Positions 9,437 through 18,976 are shown, numbered from the stretch's first letter. The stretch is 64,000 nucleotides of DNA from Streptomyces sp. NBRC 110028 (GCF_001417735.1 NZ_BBUZ01000024.1:699798-763797), one strand, 5' to 3'. A program made the numbers and translations. The notes: generated from the letters alone by a model not told the origin.

Positions 9437-10862
9437 ATGGCGGGAGTTCATGGGCGGCGCCGTCGCCGAGAGCGCGGATCGCGGCGTCCAGTGCCTCGGC
9501 GAGCCGGTCCAGTACGGCTTCGGCCTGCTCGTCGGTGATGGTCAGTGGCGGAAGGAGGCGGATCACGGCGGAGTGGCGGCCCCCGAGTTCGACGATCAGG
9601 CCGCGGCGCAGGCACTCCCGCTGTACGGCGGCCGCCAGCAGCGGGGCGGCGGGACGGGCGACGGTACCGCGCTCAGGACCGGGGCCCGGCTCCGCCGGGT
9701 CGACCAGTTCCAGGCCGATCATGAGGCCGCGGCCGCGGACGTCCCCGATGTGGGGCCACTGCGCGGCGAGGGCGCGCAGCCGCGTCAGCATGCGCTCGCC
9801 GACGACCGCGGCCCGCTGCGCGAGGCCGTTCTCGCGGACATACGCGAGGGTGGCCGCACCCGCCGCCATCGCCAGCTGGTTGCCCCGGAAGGTGCCCGCG
9901 TGGGCGCCGGGCCGCCAGGCGTCCAGCTCCTCCCGGTAGACCACGACGGCCAGCGGCAGGCTGCCGCCGATGGCCTTGGACAGGACCATCACGTCGGGCA
10001 CCACGCCGCTGTGTCCGACCGCCCAGAAGGAACCGGTGCGCCCCACCCCGGTCTGCACTTCGTCCGCGATGAGCGGGATACCGCGGGCCGCGGTGATCTG
10101 CCGCATCCGGCGCAGCCAGCCGTCCGGCGCGGGGATCACCCCGCCCTCGCCCTGGACCGGTTCGAGGATCATCCCGGCCGGTGCGCCCGCCCCGCCCTTC
10201 GGGTCGTCCAGCTGCCGCTCGGTCCAGCGCGCCGCGAGTTCCGCGCCGCGCTCGCCGCCCACCCCGAACGGGCAGCGGTAGTCGTAGGGGAAGGGCAGCC
10301 GGGTCACGCTCACCGCCGGGGCGCCGCCGGAGGCGGCCAGCGCCCCGGCCGTCATCCCGTGGTAGGCCCCGGAGAAGGCCAGCAGGCCGTCTCGCCCGGT
10401 GGCGGTCCGGACCAGCTTCAGTGCGGCTTCGACGGCGTCCGTGCCCGCGGGCCCGCAGAACTGCACCCTCGCGTGTGCGGCGAGTTCGGGCGGCAGTGTG
10501 GCGAACAGCTCGTTCGTGAAGGCGTCCTTGACCGGCGTGGCCAGGTCCAGGATCTGGAGCGGGGCTCCCGAGTCCAGGACGGCGCGGATCGCTTCCAGCA
10601 CCACCGGATGGTTGTGCCCGAGCGCCAGCGCTCCGGCCCCGGAGAGGCAGTCGAGGTAGCGGCGGCCGTCGGCCCCCTCGATCGTGAGCCCGCGGGCGCG
10701 CACCGGGACGATGGGCAGCGCCCGGGCGTAGGTGCGGGCGGCCGACTCCCGCAGCGACTGGCGCCGCAGGATGGCCGGGGCGTCCTCGCCGGACCCGTCG
10801 CCGTCCGGCACGACGGGCGGCGAAGGGTCCGGCGTCATCGGCGGGAGCTGGGTCATGGCCAC
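9405..10862 (-). CDS. Class III PLP aminotransferase, diaminobutyrate--2-oxoglutarate type
   Basis: A 485-residue fold-type I aminotransferase resembling EctB/Dat/RhbA enzymes that make 2,4-diaminobutyrate from aspartate semialdehyde. Motifs include CGPAGTDAVEAALKLVRTAT, AFSGAYHGMT, ILEPVQGEGG, LIADEVQTGVGRTG with the cofactor-binding Asp, the PLP lysine in VLSKAIGGSLPLAV, and HAGTFRGNQLA. Start is GTG 10862 with gagagga nine bases upstream; ATG 10856 is possible. It is first in the siderophore operon and presumably supplies the diamine precursor. No decarboxylase or N-hydroxylase is present in the window. The exact amino substrate is inferred from family and context. Confidence 0.88.
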   Translation of the reverse strand: MAMTQLPPMTPDPSPPVVPDGDGSGEDAPAILRRQSLRESAARTYARALPIVPVRARGLTIEGADGRRYLDCLSGAGALALGHNHPVVLEAIRAVLDSGAPLQILDLATPVKDAFTNELFATLPPELAAHARVQFCGPAGTDAVEAALKLVRTATGRDGLLAFSGAYHGMTAGALAASGGAPAVSVTRLPFPYDYRCPFGVGGERGAELAARWTERQLDDPKGGAGAPAGMILEPVQGEGGVIPAPDGWLRRMRQITAARGIPLIADEVQTGVGRTGSFWAVGHSGVVPDVMVLSKAIGGSLPLAVVVYREELDAWRPGAHAGTFRGNQLAMAAGAATLAYVRENGLAQRAAVVGERMLTRLRALAAQWPHIGDVRGRGLMIGLELVDPAEPGPGPERGTVARPAAPLLAAAVQRECLRRGLIVELGGRHSAVIRLLPPLTITDEQAEAVLDRLAEALDAAIRALGDGAAHELPPSAPPVTGDRR

Positions 10863-10922
10863 GGCTCACGGTCCTCTCGCTGCTGAACACCCTCCGGCTG
10901 TCCCCCGTACGTACCAACGACG

Positions 10923-10949
10923 GGTCAGGCCCGGGATCACGGGCTGACC
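10923..10949. promoter_or_regulatory. Inverted repeat in the divergent aminotransferase/protease promoter region
   Basis: Arms ggtcaggcccg (10923-10933) and cgggctgacc (10940-10949) pair with one bulged base. It sits 61 bp upstream of the siderophore operon, so an operator is possible. It does not resemble the DmdR/IdeR iron box (TTAGGTTAGGCTCACCTAA), and no such box is visible in this gap. Confidence 0.35.
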
Positions 10950-11097
10950 GAAGATCCTTGCCGCCGGGAACCAGGGCCCCGCCTGTAGCCGTCGTAGGCG
11001 GCACCGGCATAGTGGGGGATCGCCCCGCTGTCGGGGGGAGCATGACAATTCCGGACAGGCCGTGAAGCAGTTCAGATCATCAGGGGGAGTCCCGCCC

Positions 11098-12273
11098 ATG
11101 CCTTTCAAACGCCGGCCCGCGCTCGCCACGGCGGCCGTCGCCGCCGTGCTGGCGCTCACCGCCACCGCGTGCGGATCGTCGGACGACTCGGCCGATGCCA
11201 AGGCGTCCGCATCGTCGGACCAGCAGGGCGCGGACGACATCAAGCTGCCCGACAACCTCAACGACAAGCTGAAGAACCTCGGCGTCGATCTGGACCAGTG
11301 GAAGAACGGCGCCTGGAACAAGTGGAACCGGGACGACTGGCTCCGCGAGGCGGGCGACTTCATCAACCCGATCATCAAGGGGCTGTGGAAGCCGGACCGG
11401 ATGCGGGAGGCTCAGGAGCCGGACAAGCCGGTCGACGACAGTGACATCGCGGACGACCAGGGTGTGACCGATCCCGATCCGCAGCCGGTGAAGGCCGAGG
11501 AGGTCGGCAGCCCGTACAGCTCCCGCGTTCCCTACGCGGGCAAGGTCTTCTTCGACGGCCCCGAGGGGTCGATGGTCTGCTCCGCGACCGTGGTCGAGGA
11601 CCCCGCCCACCCCGGCAAGTCCAACATGGTCTGGACGGCGGGCCACTGCGTCCACGCGGGCAAGGGCGGCGGCTGGTACAAGAACCTGATGTTCGTGCCC
11701 TCGTACAACGACTCCGGCAAGTCGGCGGCCGAGCTGGAGAACGCCACCCGGGAAGAACTCGCCCCCAAGGGTGTCTGGTGGGCCGACTGGGCCCAGACCT
11801 CCTCCCAGTGGATCGACAGCGGCGCGGCCACCGGCGGCAAGGGCGCCCCGTACGACTTCGCGGTCATGCATGTGAAGCCGGAGGTCAGCGGCGGTAAGTC
11901 GCTGGAGGAGACGGTCGGCGGCGCACTGCCGGTCGACTTCAACGCTCCCGCCGTGAAGTCCATAGCCGAGATCACGGCCACCGGCTACCCGGCGGCCCCG
12001 CCGTTCGACGGCCAGAAGATGAACCAGTGCGCCGACAAGCCGGGCAGGCTGTCGCTGGACGCCAAGCAGCCGACCATGTACCGCATCGGCTGCACGATGA
12101 CCGCCGGTTCCTCCGGCGGCGGCTGGGTCGCGAACGGTGCGGACGGCAAGCCCGCGCTGGTGTCCAACACCTCGATCGGCCCGTCCAACGCCACCTGGCT
12201 GGCGGGCCCGCACCTGGGCCCCGAGGCCAAGGGCGTCTACAACGCGGTCAGCAAGAAGTTCGCGGGGCGGTAG
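11098..12273 (+). CDS. Secreted trypsin/V8-like serine protease, probable lipoprotein
   Basis: A 391-residue exported protein. The N-terminus has basic residues, a hydrophobic stretch and LTATACGSSDDS, which looks like a lipoprotein signal with an atypical lipobox. A charged, Lys/Asp-rich linker of about 110 residues follows. The peptidase domain shows His in MVWTAGHCVHAG, Asp in PYDFAVMHV and Ser in TAGSSGGGW, a chymotrypsin-fold triad. ATG 11098 is preceded by agggggag and places the signal peptide at the N-terminus; a GTG at 11062 has no site. The substrate is unknown. A strong hairpin follows the stop. Confidence 0.88.
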   Translation: MPFKRRPALATAAVAAVLALTATACGSSDDSADAKASASSDQQGADDIKLPDNLNDKLKNLGVDLDQWKNGAWNKWNRDDWLREAGDFINPIIKGLWKPDRMREAQEPDKPVDDSDIADDQGVTDPDPQPVKAEEVGSPYSSRVPYAGKVFFDGPEGSMVCSATVVEDPAHPGKSNMVWTAGHCVHAGKGGGWYKNLMFVPSYNDSGKSAAELENATREELAPKGVWWADWAQTSSQWIDSGAATGGKGAPYDFAVMHVKPEVSGGKSLEETVGGALPVDFNAPAVKSIAEITATGYPAAPPFDGQKMNQCADKPGRLSLDAKQPTMYRIGCTMTAGSSGGGWVANGADGKPALVSNTSIGPSNATWLAGPHLGPEAKGVYNAVSKKFAGR

Positions 12274-12289
12274 TCACCCGCGGCCGGCA

Positions 12290-12339
12290 ACGGCGAAGGC
12301 CCGCCCCGGGGGCGCCGGGATGGGGCGGGCCTTCGCCGT
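12290..12339. terminator. Bidirectional terminator between the protease gene and hflX
   Basis: Perfect 18-bp arms, acggcgaaggcccgcccc (12290-12307) and its complement (12322-12339), with a 14-base loop. It separates two convergent genes. Confidence 0.85.
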
Positions 12340-12356
12340 GCGTGCGCCGTTCCGCT

Positions 12357-13859
12357 CTACTGCCGCGTGCTCGCCGCGGCCGGTACGAACCGCCGCAGCT
12401 CGGCTGCCAGCTCCTCGTGCACCCGCGCCTTGAGCAGAGTGCCCTCCGGAGTGTGCTCCTCGGAGATCACCTCGCCGTCGGCGTGCGTACGCGCGACCAG
12501 CTTGCCGTCGGTGTACGGCACCAGGACCTCGATCTCGACCTGCGGCCGGGGCAGCTCGTCATCGATCACCGCGAGCAGTTCGTCGATGCCCTGCCCGGAG
12601 CGGGCCGAGACGGCCATCGCGCGCCGCTCCATGCGCAGCAGCCGCTGCAGCACGAGCGGATCGGCCTTGTCCGCCTTGTTGATGACCACGATCTCGGGCA
12701 CGTCGACCGCGCCCACGTCACGGATCACCTCGCGCACCGCGGCCAACTGCTCCTCCGGCGCCGGATGCGAGCCGTCCACCACATGGAGGATCAGATCGGC
12801 GTCGCCGACCTCCTCCATGGTGGAACGGAACGCCTCGACCAGGTGGTGGGGCAGATGGCGGACGAAGCCGACGGTGTCCGCCAGCGTGTACAGCCGTCCG
12901 CTGGGCGTCTCGGCCCGGCGCACGGTCGGGTCCAGGGTGGCGAACAGCGCGTTCTCCACCAGCACACCCGCGCCGGTGAGCCGGTTGAGCAGCGAGGACT
13001 TGCCCGCGTTGGTGTACCCGGCGATGGCGACCGAGGGGACCTTGTGACGCCTGCGCTCCTGCCGCTTGATGTCGCGGCCGGTCTTCATCTCGGCGATCTC
13101 ACGGCGCATCTTCGCCATCTTCTCGCGGATGCGGCGCCGGTCCGTCTCGATCTTGGTCTCACCGGGACCACGGGTGGCCATACCGCCGCCCGACGATCCG
13201 GAGCCACCGCCGCCCATCTGCCGGGACAGCGACTGACCCCAGCCGCGCAGCCGCGGCAGCATGTACTGCATCTGGGCGAGCGAGACCTGCGCCTTGCCCT
13301 CGCGGGACTTGGCGTGCTGGGCGAAGATGTCGAGGATCAGGGCGGTGCGGTCGACCACCTTGACCTTGACGACGTCCTCGAGGTGAATCAGCTGGCCAGG
13401 GCTCAGCTCGCCGTCGCACACGACGGTGTCGGCACCGGTCTCGATCACGACATCGCGCAGCTCCTCGGCCTTGCCGGAGCCGATGTACGTCGCGGGGTCG
13501 GGCTTGTTGCGGCGCTGGATGACGCCGTCGAGCACCAGGGCGCCCGCGGTCTCCGCGAGCGCGGCCAGCTCCGCCAGGGAGTTCTCCGCGTCGTGCACCG
13601 TACCGGACGTCCAGACGCCGACCAGCACCACGCGCTCCAGGCGCAGCTGCCGGTACTCGACCTCGGTGACGTCCTCGAGTTCGGTGGAGAGTCCCGCCAC
13701 ACGCCGCAGCGCGGCGCGGTCGGAGCGGTCGTACTGGTCGCCGTCACGCTCCCCGTCGATCTCGTGACTCCAGGCGACGTCCTCTTCCATCAGGGCGTCG
13801 GCCCGAAGGCTCTCGGCGAGGCGCTGCCGGTCCTGCGGAAGGGAAGAGGAGTGGGTCAA
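12357..13859 (-). CDS. hflX: Ribosome-associated GTPase HflX
   Basis: A 500-residue GTPase that splits or rescues stalled ribosomes under stress. An N-terminal HflX domain with the GSGKAEEL segment precedes a Gly-rich linker (GGGGSGSSGGG) and the G domain: G1 GYTNAGKSSLLN, G3 DTVGFV, G4 NKAD and G5 SARSGQGI. I chose TTG 13859 (MTHSSSLPQD...) because aagga stands five bases upstream and it matches the length and N-terminus of Streptomyces HflX; ATG 13883 lacks a site. It is downstream of the M1 peptidase gene on the same strand, 119 bp away. Confidence 0.93.
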   Translation of the reverse strand: MTHSSSLPQDRQRLAESLRADALMEEDVAWSHEIDGERDGDQYDRSDRAALRRVAGLSTELEDVTEVEYRQLRLERVVLVGVWTSGTVHDAENSLAELAALAETAGALVLDGVIQRRNKPDPATYIGSGKAEELRDVVIETGADTVVCDGELSPGQLIHLEDVVKVKVVDRTALILDIFAQHAKSREGKAQVSLAQMQYMLPRLRGWGQSLSRQMGGGGSGSSGGGMATRGPGETKIETDRRRIREKMAKMRREIAEMKTGRDIKRQERRRHKVPSVAIAGYTNAGKSSLLNRLTGAGVLVENALFATLDPTVRRAETPSGRLYTLADTVGFVRHLPHHLVEAFRSTMEEVGDADLILHVVDGSHPAPEEQLAAVREVIRDVGAVDVPEIVVINKADKADPLVLQRLLRMERRAMAVSARSGQGIDELLAVIDDELPRPQVEIEVLVPYTDGKLVARTHADGEVISEEHTPEGTLLKARVHEELAAELRRFVPAAASTRQ

Positions 13860-13978
13860 AGGAATCCTTACGTCGAGGGACATCGTCACTGTCGACAACG
13901 CACGAGGGGCCCGTGGGATTCCCCACCGCTCCGGCGGCGACGCCGACCCCTCGATGGTCGCACGCGACGGCAGGGCCG

Positions 13979-15643
13979 TCACTCGGGTTTCGCGCTCCGG
14001 CGCGCCGCCGGGCCGTGCGGGACGGAGTGGGCCCCGGGCCCGGCGCCCGCCTTGGTGCCCGGTTTCGCACCCGGCTTCGTCCCTTGTGCGGCGCCCGCCT
14101 TGGCCCCAGGCTTCGCGTCCGGGTCCGGGGCGGTCTTCCAGTCGGGGTGCCCGGGCATCTTCGGCGTCTTCTCCCCGTACAGCCAGGGGTGCAGGAAGCC
14201 GTTCAGATCGCGGCCCGCCACCTCCGAGGCGAGCCGGACGAAATCGGCGGTCGAGGCCACGCCGTCACGGTGGCGGAGCACCCACTGCCGCTCCAGCCGC
14301 TCGAAGTCCGCCCGGCCGATCCGCTGCCGCAGCGCGTACAGGATCAGCGCGCTGCCGTCGTAGACGACCGGCCGGAAGAGCCCGATCTGCTTGCCGGGCT
14401 CGGCGGGCCTGGGCGCGGCGGGTGGCCCTCCGGCGGCGCGCCACGCGTCGGACTGCTCGTAGGCCAGCCGCATCCGGCGCTCCAGGCTCGCCTTGCCGTA
14501 CTGCTCCGCGTACAGCGCCTCGTACCAGGTGGCGTGGCCTTCGTTGAGCCACAGATCCGACCAGCGGCGCGGGCTGACGCTGTCGCCGAACCACTGGTGC
14601 GCCAGCTCGTGCAGCATGATCGATTCCACGTACCACCGCGGGAACTCGTCGTCGGTGAAGAGACCGCGTTCGAAGAGCGAGAGCGTCTGGGTCTCCAGCT
14701 CGAAGCCCGTGGTGGCGTGGGAGATCAGCACGCCGTAGTCCTCGAAGGGATACGGTCCGACCTTCTTCTCCATCCAGCTCAGCTGCCCCGGAGTGCGCGC
14801 GAGCCACTTCGCGAGCTTCCCGCGGTCCGCGGCGGGCACCACGTCGCGCACCGGCAGCCCGTGCGGGCCGGTGCGGTGGAGCACGGCGGAACGGCCGATC
14901 GAGACCTGAGCCAGCTCGGTGGCCATGGGATGGGCGAGGCGGTACGACCAGGTGGTACGCGCCCCGTCGCGGACGCGCCCGTCCGGGAGACCACCGGCGA
15001 CGACCGTGAGGGTCTTCGGCGCGGTGACCCGGAAGGTGAAGCGCGCCTTGTCGGACGGATGGTCGTTGCACGGGAAGACCCGGTGGGCGGCGTCGGCCTG
15101 GTTTGCCATGGCCAGCCCGTCCCGGGTGCGGACCCAGCCGCCGCTCGCGCCGTCCCCCGGGTCGCTGGTGTGCCGGACGGTGACCCGGAAGTCCGCGCCC
15201 CGCTCGATCCTGGTGCGCGGGGTGATGACCAGGTCCTCGCCCGCGGTGACGAACGCGGCGGGTGCGCCGTCCACCTGTACGGAGCGCACGGTGCCCTGGG
15301 CGAAGTCCAGATTGAGGGTGCGCAATCCGGCGGTGGCGCGGGCGTCGATGGTGGTGACGGCGTCCAGCGGCCGGTCCGGGCGACGGTAGTCCAAGGCGAT
15401 GTCGTACGCCGTGACGTCGTACCCGGGGTTGCCGAGCCTCGGGTAGAGCGGGTCGCCGATGCCGAGCGGCCGCGGGCCCGTGGCGCCGACCGGCCCGGCG
15501 GCGGAGGACGGGCCGACCGAGGCGAGCACGGCGGCCAGGGCGACGGCCACGAGGGCGGTCCTGCGGCGCCCCCTCCGCGGGAGGGGATGGGCCTGGGCCG
15601 GCCGCGGGAGGGGGCCGGGGCGAGGGCCCGGAGAATGCGTCAT
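13979..15643 (-). CDS. Secreted M1 family zinc metallopeptidase
   Basis: A 554-residue extracellular aminopeptidase-like enzyme. The N-terminus carries an Arg-rich region and a hydrophobic segment ending PSSAAG, a signal peptide with a twin-arginine-like RRGRRR stretch. The catalytic motif HELAHQWFGD supplies two zinc-binding histidines and the general base, with the third ligand Glu in WLNEGHATW. The C-terminus is a low-complexity Lys/Gly/Ala-rich tail (repeats of the AKPGAK type), possibly a cell-wall contact. It lies 66 bp after rshA on the same strand. M1 identity is firm; the specificity is unknown. Confidence 0.92.
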   Translation of the reverse strand: MTHSPGPRPGPLPRPAQAHPLPRRGRRRTALVAVALAAVLASVGPSSAAGPVGATGPRPLGIGDPLYPRLGNPGYDVTAYDIALDYRRPDRPLDAVTTIDARATAGLRTLNLDFAQGTVRSVQVDGAPAAFVTAGEDLVITPRTRIERGADFRVTVRHTSDPGDGASGGWVRTRDGLAMANQADAAHRVFPCNDHPSDKARFTFRVTAPKTLTVVAGGLPDGRVRDGARTTWSYRLAHPMATELAQVSIGRSAVLHRTGPHGLPVRDVVPAADRGKLAKWLARTPGQLSWMEKKVGPYPFEDYGVLISHATTGFELETQTLSLFERGLFTDDEFPRWYVESIMLHELAHQWFGDSVSPRRWSDLWLNEGHATWYEALYAEQYGKASLERRMRLAYEQSDAWRAAGGPPAAPRPAEPGKQIGLFRPVVYDGSALILYALRQRIGRADFERLERQWVLRHRDGVASTADFVRLASEVAGRDLNGFLHPWLYGEKTPKMPGHPDWKTAPDPDAKPGAKAGAAQGTKPGAKPGTKAGAGPGAHSVPHGPAARRSAKPE

Positions 15644-15709
15644 GCCTTACGGCTACCAGCGCCCGGACGAGGCCGCAGTCCGACCCGGGCCCGATCCACC
15701 CGAAGGAGT

Positions 15710-17911
15710 TCAGGAACGGGCGGTCGCCACGCGACGGCCCTCCCTTGTCACGTCGTAGACCCCGGGGACGTCGCGCATGGCCCGCATCAGGGTCGGCAGC
15801 CGGCCCGCGTCGGACAGCTGGAGCGTGTACGTATGGCGAACCCGCTGCTCACGCGGCGGTTCGACGGCGGCGGCGACCACCTCGGCGCCCTCCGCGGCGA
15901 TGGCCTCGGTGAGGTCCGCGAGCAGATGGGGCCTGCTGAACGCCTCCGCGAAGAGGGTGACCCGGTAGTCGCCCCCGTCCCCGTCGTACTCCTCCGACCA
16001 GCGGACCCCGACCCGGGCCCGTCCGGCCGCGGTCATCCGTGCCACGGCGGGGCACCGCTCGCGGTGGACGGTGACGGCGCCGCCGCGCACCGAGAAACCG
16101 GTGATCGCGTCCGGCGGTACGGGGGTGCAGCACCGGGCCAGCCGTACGATCACACCGGGCAGGTCGACGACGATGCCCGCCTCCGGGCGGCCCACGGGGG
16201 CCACGGGCAGCGCGGCATCGTCCGGCCCGGCATCGTCCGACCCGGTCTCCCCCGGCTCGGTCCCTTCCGGTTCCGCGGGAGCGTGCAGGTGCTCGGCGCC
16301 GGGCGCCTCGCCCTGCGGCGGCTCGTGCGCCGGGTCGGCCGGATGGGCGGCCAGCCAGCGGTTGATGGCGATGCGCGCGGCCGGGGTACGGGCGTGATCG
16401 AGCCATTCCGGTGACGGCCCGGACGACGCCGCGTCACCCGCCATGAGCAGCTGGAGCGTGTCGCCGTCGCACAGCACGGTGCTGAGCGTCGCGATCCGCC
16501 CGTTGACCCTGGCGCCGATACAGGAGTGGGCGTCCTCGCCGTACTGGGCGTACGCGGCGTCCACACAGCTCGCGCCCGCGGGCAGGCCCAGGGTGCCGCC
16601 GTCGGACCGGAAGACCGTGATCTCCCGGTCCTGGGCGAGGTCGTCGCGCAGCGCGGTCCAGAAGATGTCGGGGTCGGGGGTGGCGCTCTGCCATTCGAGC
16701 AGCCGGGACAGCCAGCCGGGGCGGGTGGGGTCGGCCCGCTCGCCCTCGGGCGCGGCCGCCGCCTCGGTCGGGGCGTACGGATTGCCGAGGGCGATCACCC
16801 CGGCTTCGGCGACCCGGTGCATCTGGTGGGTACGGATGAGGACTTCGGCGACCTCGCCCGTCCGCCCGGCCACGGCCGTGTGCAGCGACTGGTAGAGGTT
16901 GAACTTGGGGACGGCGATGAAGTCCTTGAACTCCGAGATCACCGGGGTGAAACAGGTGTGCAGCTCGCCGAGGACCGCGTAACAGTCCGCGTCCTCGGCG
17001 ACGAGGACCAGAAGCCGCCCGAGGTCGGATCCGGTCAGCTCGCCGCGCTTGATCCCGGCACGGTGCACGGAGACGAAGTGGCGCGGGCGCACCAGGACTT
17101 CGGCGGTGATGCCCGCCTCCTGCAGCACCGCCCGTACGTCCTCGGCGGCGCGGGCGAGCGGGTCGGGGCGGCCCGCGTGGGCCTGGAGCAGCTCCCGGGT
17201 GTGGGCGTACTCCTCGGGGTGGAGGATCGCGAAGACCAGGTCCTCCAGCTCGGTCTTGAGCGCCTGCACGCCGAGCCGTTCGGCCAGCGGGATCAGCACG
17301 TCGCGGGTGACCTTGGCGATGCGGACCTGTTTCTCGGGGCGCATCACGCCCAGGGTGCGCATGTTGTGCAGCCGGTCGGCGAGCTTGATCGACATCACCC
17401 GGACGTCATTGCCGGTGGCGACGAGCATCTTGCGGAACGTCTCGGGCTCGGCCGCCGCCCCGTAGTCGACCTTCTCCAACTTGGTGACGCCGTCGACGAG
17501 ATAGCGCACCTCCTCGCCGAACTCCTCCCCCACCTGGTCGAGCGTCACCTCGGTGTCCTCGACCGTGTCGTGGAGCAGGGACGCGGTCAATGTGGTGGTC
17601 TCGGCGCCCAGTTCGGCGAGGATGAGCGTGACGGCGAGCGGATGGGTGATGTACGGCTCACCGCTCTTGCGCATCTGGCCGCGGTGGGAGGACTCGGCGA
17701 GGACGTACGCCTTGCGCAGCACATCCAGATCGGCGCCGGGGTGGTAGGCGCGGTGCACCTTCGCGACGTGTTCGATCGCGTCCGGCAGCCGGTCCCGTGA
17801 CGCCGGTCCCAGCAGCGCGGCCCGGCCGAATCTGCGGATATTGCGCAGATCGATGCGGGGGAGGCCGCGCCTGCGGCCGAGAGCGGCTTGATCTGGGGCC
17901 TCTGCGCTCAT
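15710..17911 (-). CDS. rshA: RelA/SpoT-family (p)ppGpp hydrolase/synthetase homolog RshA
   Basis: A 733-residue long RSH protein. The hydrolase domain is intact in sequence: HRGQMRKSGEPYITHP, HD pair H114-D115 in LHDTVEDTE, and IKLADRLHNMRTL. The synthetase region is divergent: where RelA has RKG(L)SFDxLYDVRAVRV this protein reads KRGELTGSDLGRLLVLV, although EFKDFIAVPK and YQSLHTAV are kept. A TGS domain (EITVFRSDGGTLGLPAGAS), an acidic linker, a Cys-containing region (RLARCCTPVPPD) and a C-terminal ACT domain follow. ATG 17911 has ggaggtgccc upstream. It is the second Streptomyces RSH besides RelA; the balance of synthesis and hydrolysis is uncertain. Confidence 0.92.
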   Translation of the reverse strand: MSAEAPDQAALGRRRGLPRIDLRNIRRFGRAALLGPASRDRLPDAIEHVAKVHRAYHPGADLDVLRKAYVLAESSHRGQMRKSGEPYITHPLAVTLILAELGAETTTLTASLLHDTVEDTEVTLDQVGEEFGEEVRYLVDGVTKLEKVDYGAAAEPETFRKMLVATGNDVRVMSIKLADRLHNMRTLGVMRPEKQVRIAKVTRDVLIPLAERLGVQALKTELEDLVFAILHPEEYAHTRELLQAHAGRPDPLARAAEDVRAVLQEAGITAEVLVRPRHFVSVHRAGIKRGELTGSDLGRLLVLVAEDADCYAVLGELHTCFTPVISEFKDFIAVPKFNLYQSLHTAVAGRTGEVAEVLIRTHQMHRVAEAGVIALGNPYAPTEAAAAPEGERADPTRPGWLSRLLEWQSATPDPDIFWTALRDDLAQDREITVFRSDGGTLGLPAGASCVDAAYAQYGEDAHSCIGARVNGRIATLSTVLCDGDTLQLLMAGDAASSGPSPEWLDHARTPAARIAINRWLAAHPADPAHEPPQGEAPGAEHLHAPAEPEGTEPGETGSDDAGPDDAALPVAPVGRPEAGIVVDLPGVIVRLARCCTPVPPDAITGFSVRGGAVTVHRERCPAVARMTAAGRARVGVRWSEEYDGDGGDYRVTLFAEAFSRPHLLADLTEAIAAEGAEVVAAAVEPPREQRVRHTYTLQLSDAGRLPTLMRAMRDVPGVYDVTREGRRVATARS

Positions 17912-18046
17912 GGGCACCTCCGGCGGCGTCGAGCGTCAACCGGCGTGGGCACTCCCCCGGGCCGGTGCTTGATGCTATCGAGCCCACCACGCACGGCCGA
18001 CCGGCTCTCGCCCAGAGTGAAACGGATCACCCATGAGAGGGACGCG

Positions 18047-18976
18047 TCAGTCGAGGGCCGTGTCCAGCCATACGGGGTCAAGCTCCCCCTCGGCGACGAT
18101 CACGGCAGGGCCCGTCATCTCCACCGTACCGTCCGGCCGCTCGCTGATCACAAGCCGCCCACCGGGCACGTCCACCGTGTATGTGACGGGCCGACCGGTG
18201 ACGCCGGGGTCGGCCCCGTCCCGGCGGGCGGCGGCCACCATGACGGCGCAGGCGCCGGTGCCGCAGGAACGGGTCTCGCCGGAGCCGCGCTCGTGCACGC
18301 GCATCGCCACGTGCCGCGGGCCGCGGTCGACGACGAACTCGACGTTGACGCCGTCCGGGTACGCGGAGGCGGGGTGGACGGCGGGGGCCGTGAACAGGTC
18401 CCCGGCTTGGGCGAGGTCGTCGACGAAGGCGACCGCGTGCGGGTTGCCCATGTTCACGTTGCGGGCGGACCAGGTCCGGTCGCCGACCGCCACGGTGATA
18501 CCGCCGTCGGGGCCGGGCTCGGGCAGCACGGCGTTGCCCATGCCGACAGTGATCGCGCCTCCGTCCGTGCCTTCGTCCGAGGTGCCCTCGGGCTCACCGG
18601 CGGCCTTGGCGATGTGGATGTGCCGCAGTCCGGCCCGGGTCGCGATCGTCAGATCGCCCTCCTCGACGAGCCCCGCCCGCCGCAGATACCGGGCGAAGAC
18701 CCGGACGCCGTTTCCGCACATCTCGGCGATGCTGCCGTCACCGTTGCGGTAGTCCATGAACCACTCGGCCTCGGCGGCCATGGCCCGCGCCTCGGGGTGG
18801 GCCGACGACCGCACGACGCGGATCAGCCCGTCGCCGCCGACACCGGCGCGGCGGTCGCAGATCCGGGCGACGGCGGCGGCGGACAGCTCCAGCCGACCGT
18901 CCGGGTCGGGGACGATGACGAAGTCGTTCTCGGTGCCGTGGCCCTTCAGGAACCGCAGCCGGGGCGCGTTGCTCAT
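18047..18976 (-). CDS. dapF: Diaminopimelate epimerase
   Basis: A 309-residue PLP-independent epimerase converting LL- to meso-diaminopimelate for lysine synthesis. The two catalytic cysteines are in AEMCGNGVRVF and RSCGTGACAV, and the N-terminal FLKGHGTENDFVI is typical. Streptomyces peptidoglycan uses LL-DAP, so here the enzyme mainly feeds lysine production. Start ATG 18976. It lies between a small membrane protein gene and rshA, all on the same strand. Confidence 0.96.
   Translation of the reverse strand: MSNAPRLRFLKGHGTENDFVIVPDPDGRLELSAAAVARICDRRAGVGGDGLIRVVRSSAHPEARAMAAEAEWFMDYRNGDGSIAEMCGNGVRVFARYLRRAGLVEEGDLTIATRAGLRHIHIAKAAGEPEGTSDEGTDGGAITVGMGNAVLPEPGPDGGITVAVGDRTWSARNVNMGNPHAVAFVDDLAQAGDLFTAPAVHPASAYPDGVNVEFVVDRGPRHVAMRVHERGSGETRSCGTGACAVMVAAARRDGADPGVTGRPVTYTVDVPGGRLVISERPDGTVEMTGPAVIVAEGELDPVWLDTALD

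Noticed and set aside
10863..11097. DmdR/IdeR iron box before the siderophore operon
   Set aside because: No TTAGGTTAGGCTCACCTAA-like 19-mer is visible in the gap; the only repeat has a different sequence.
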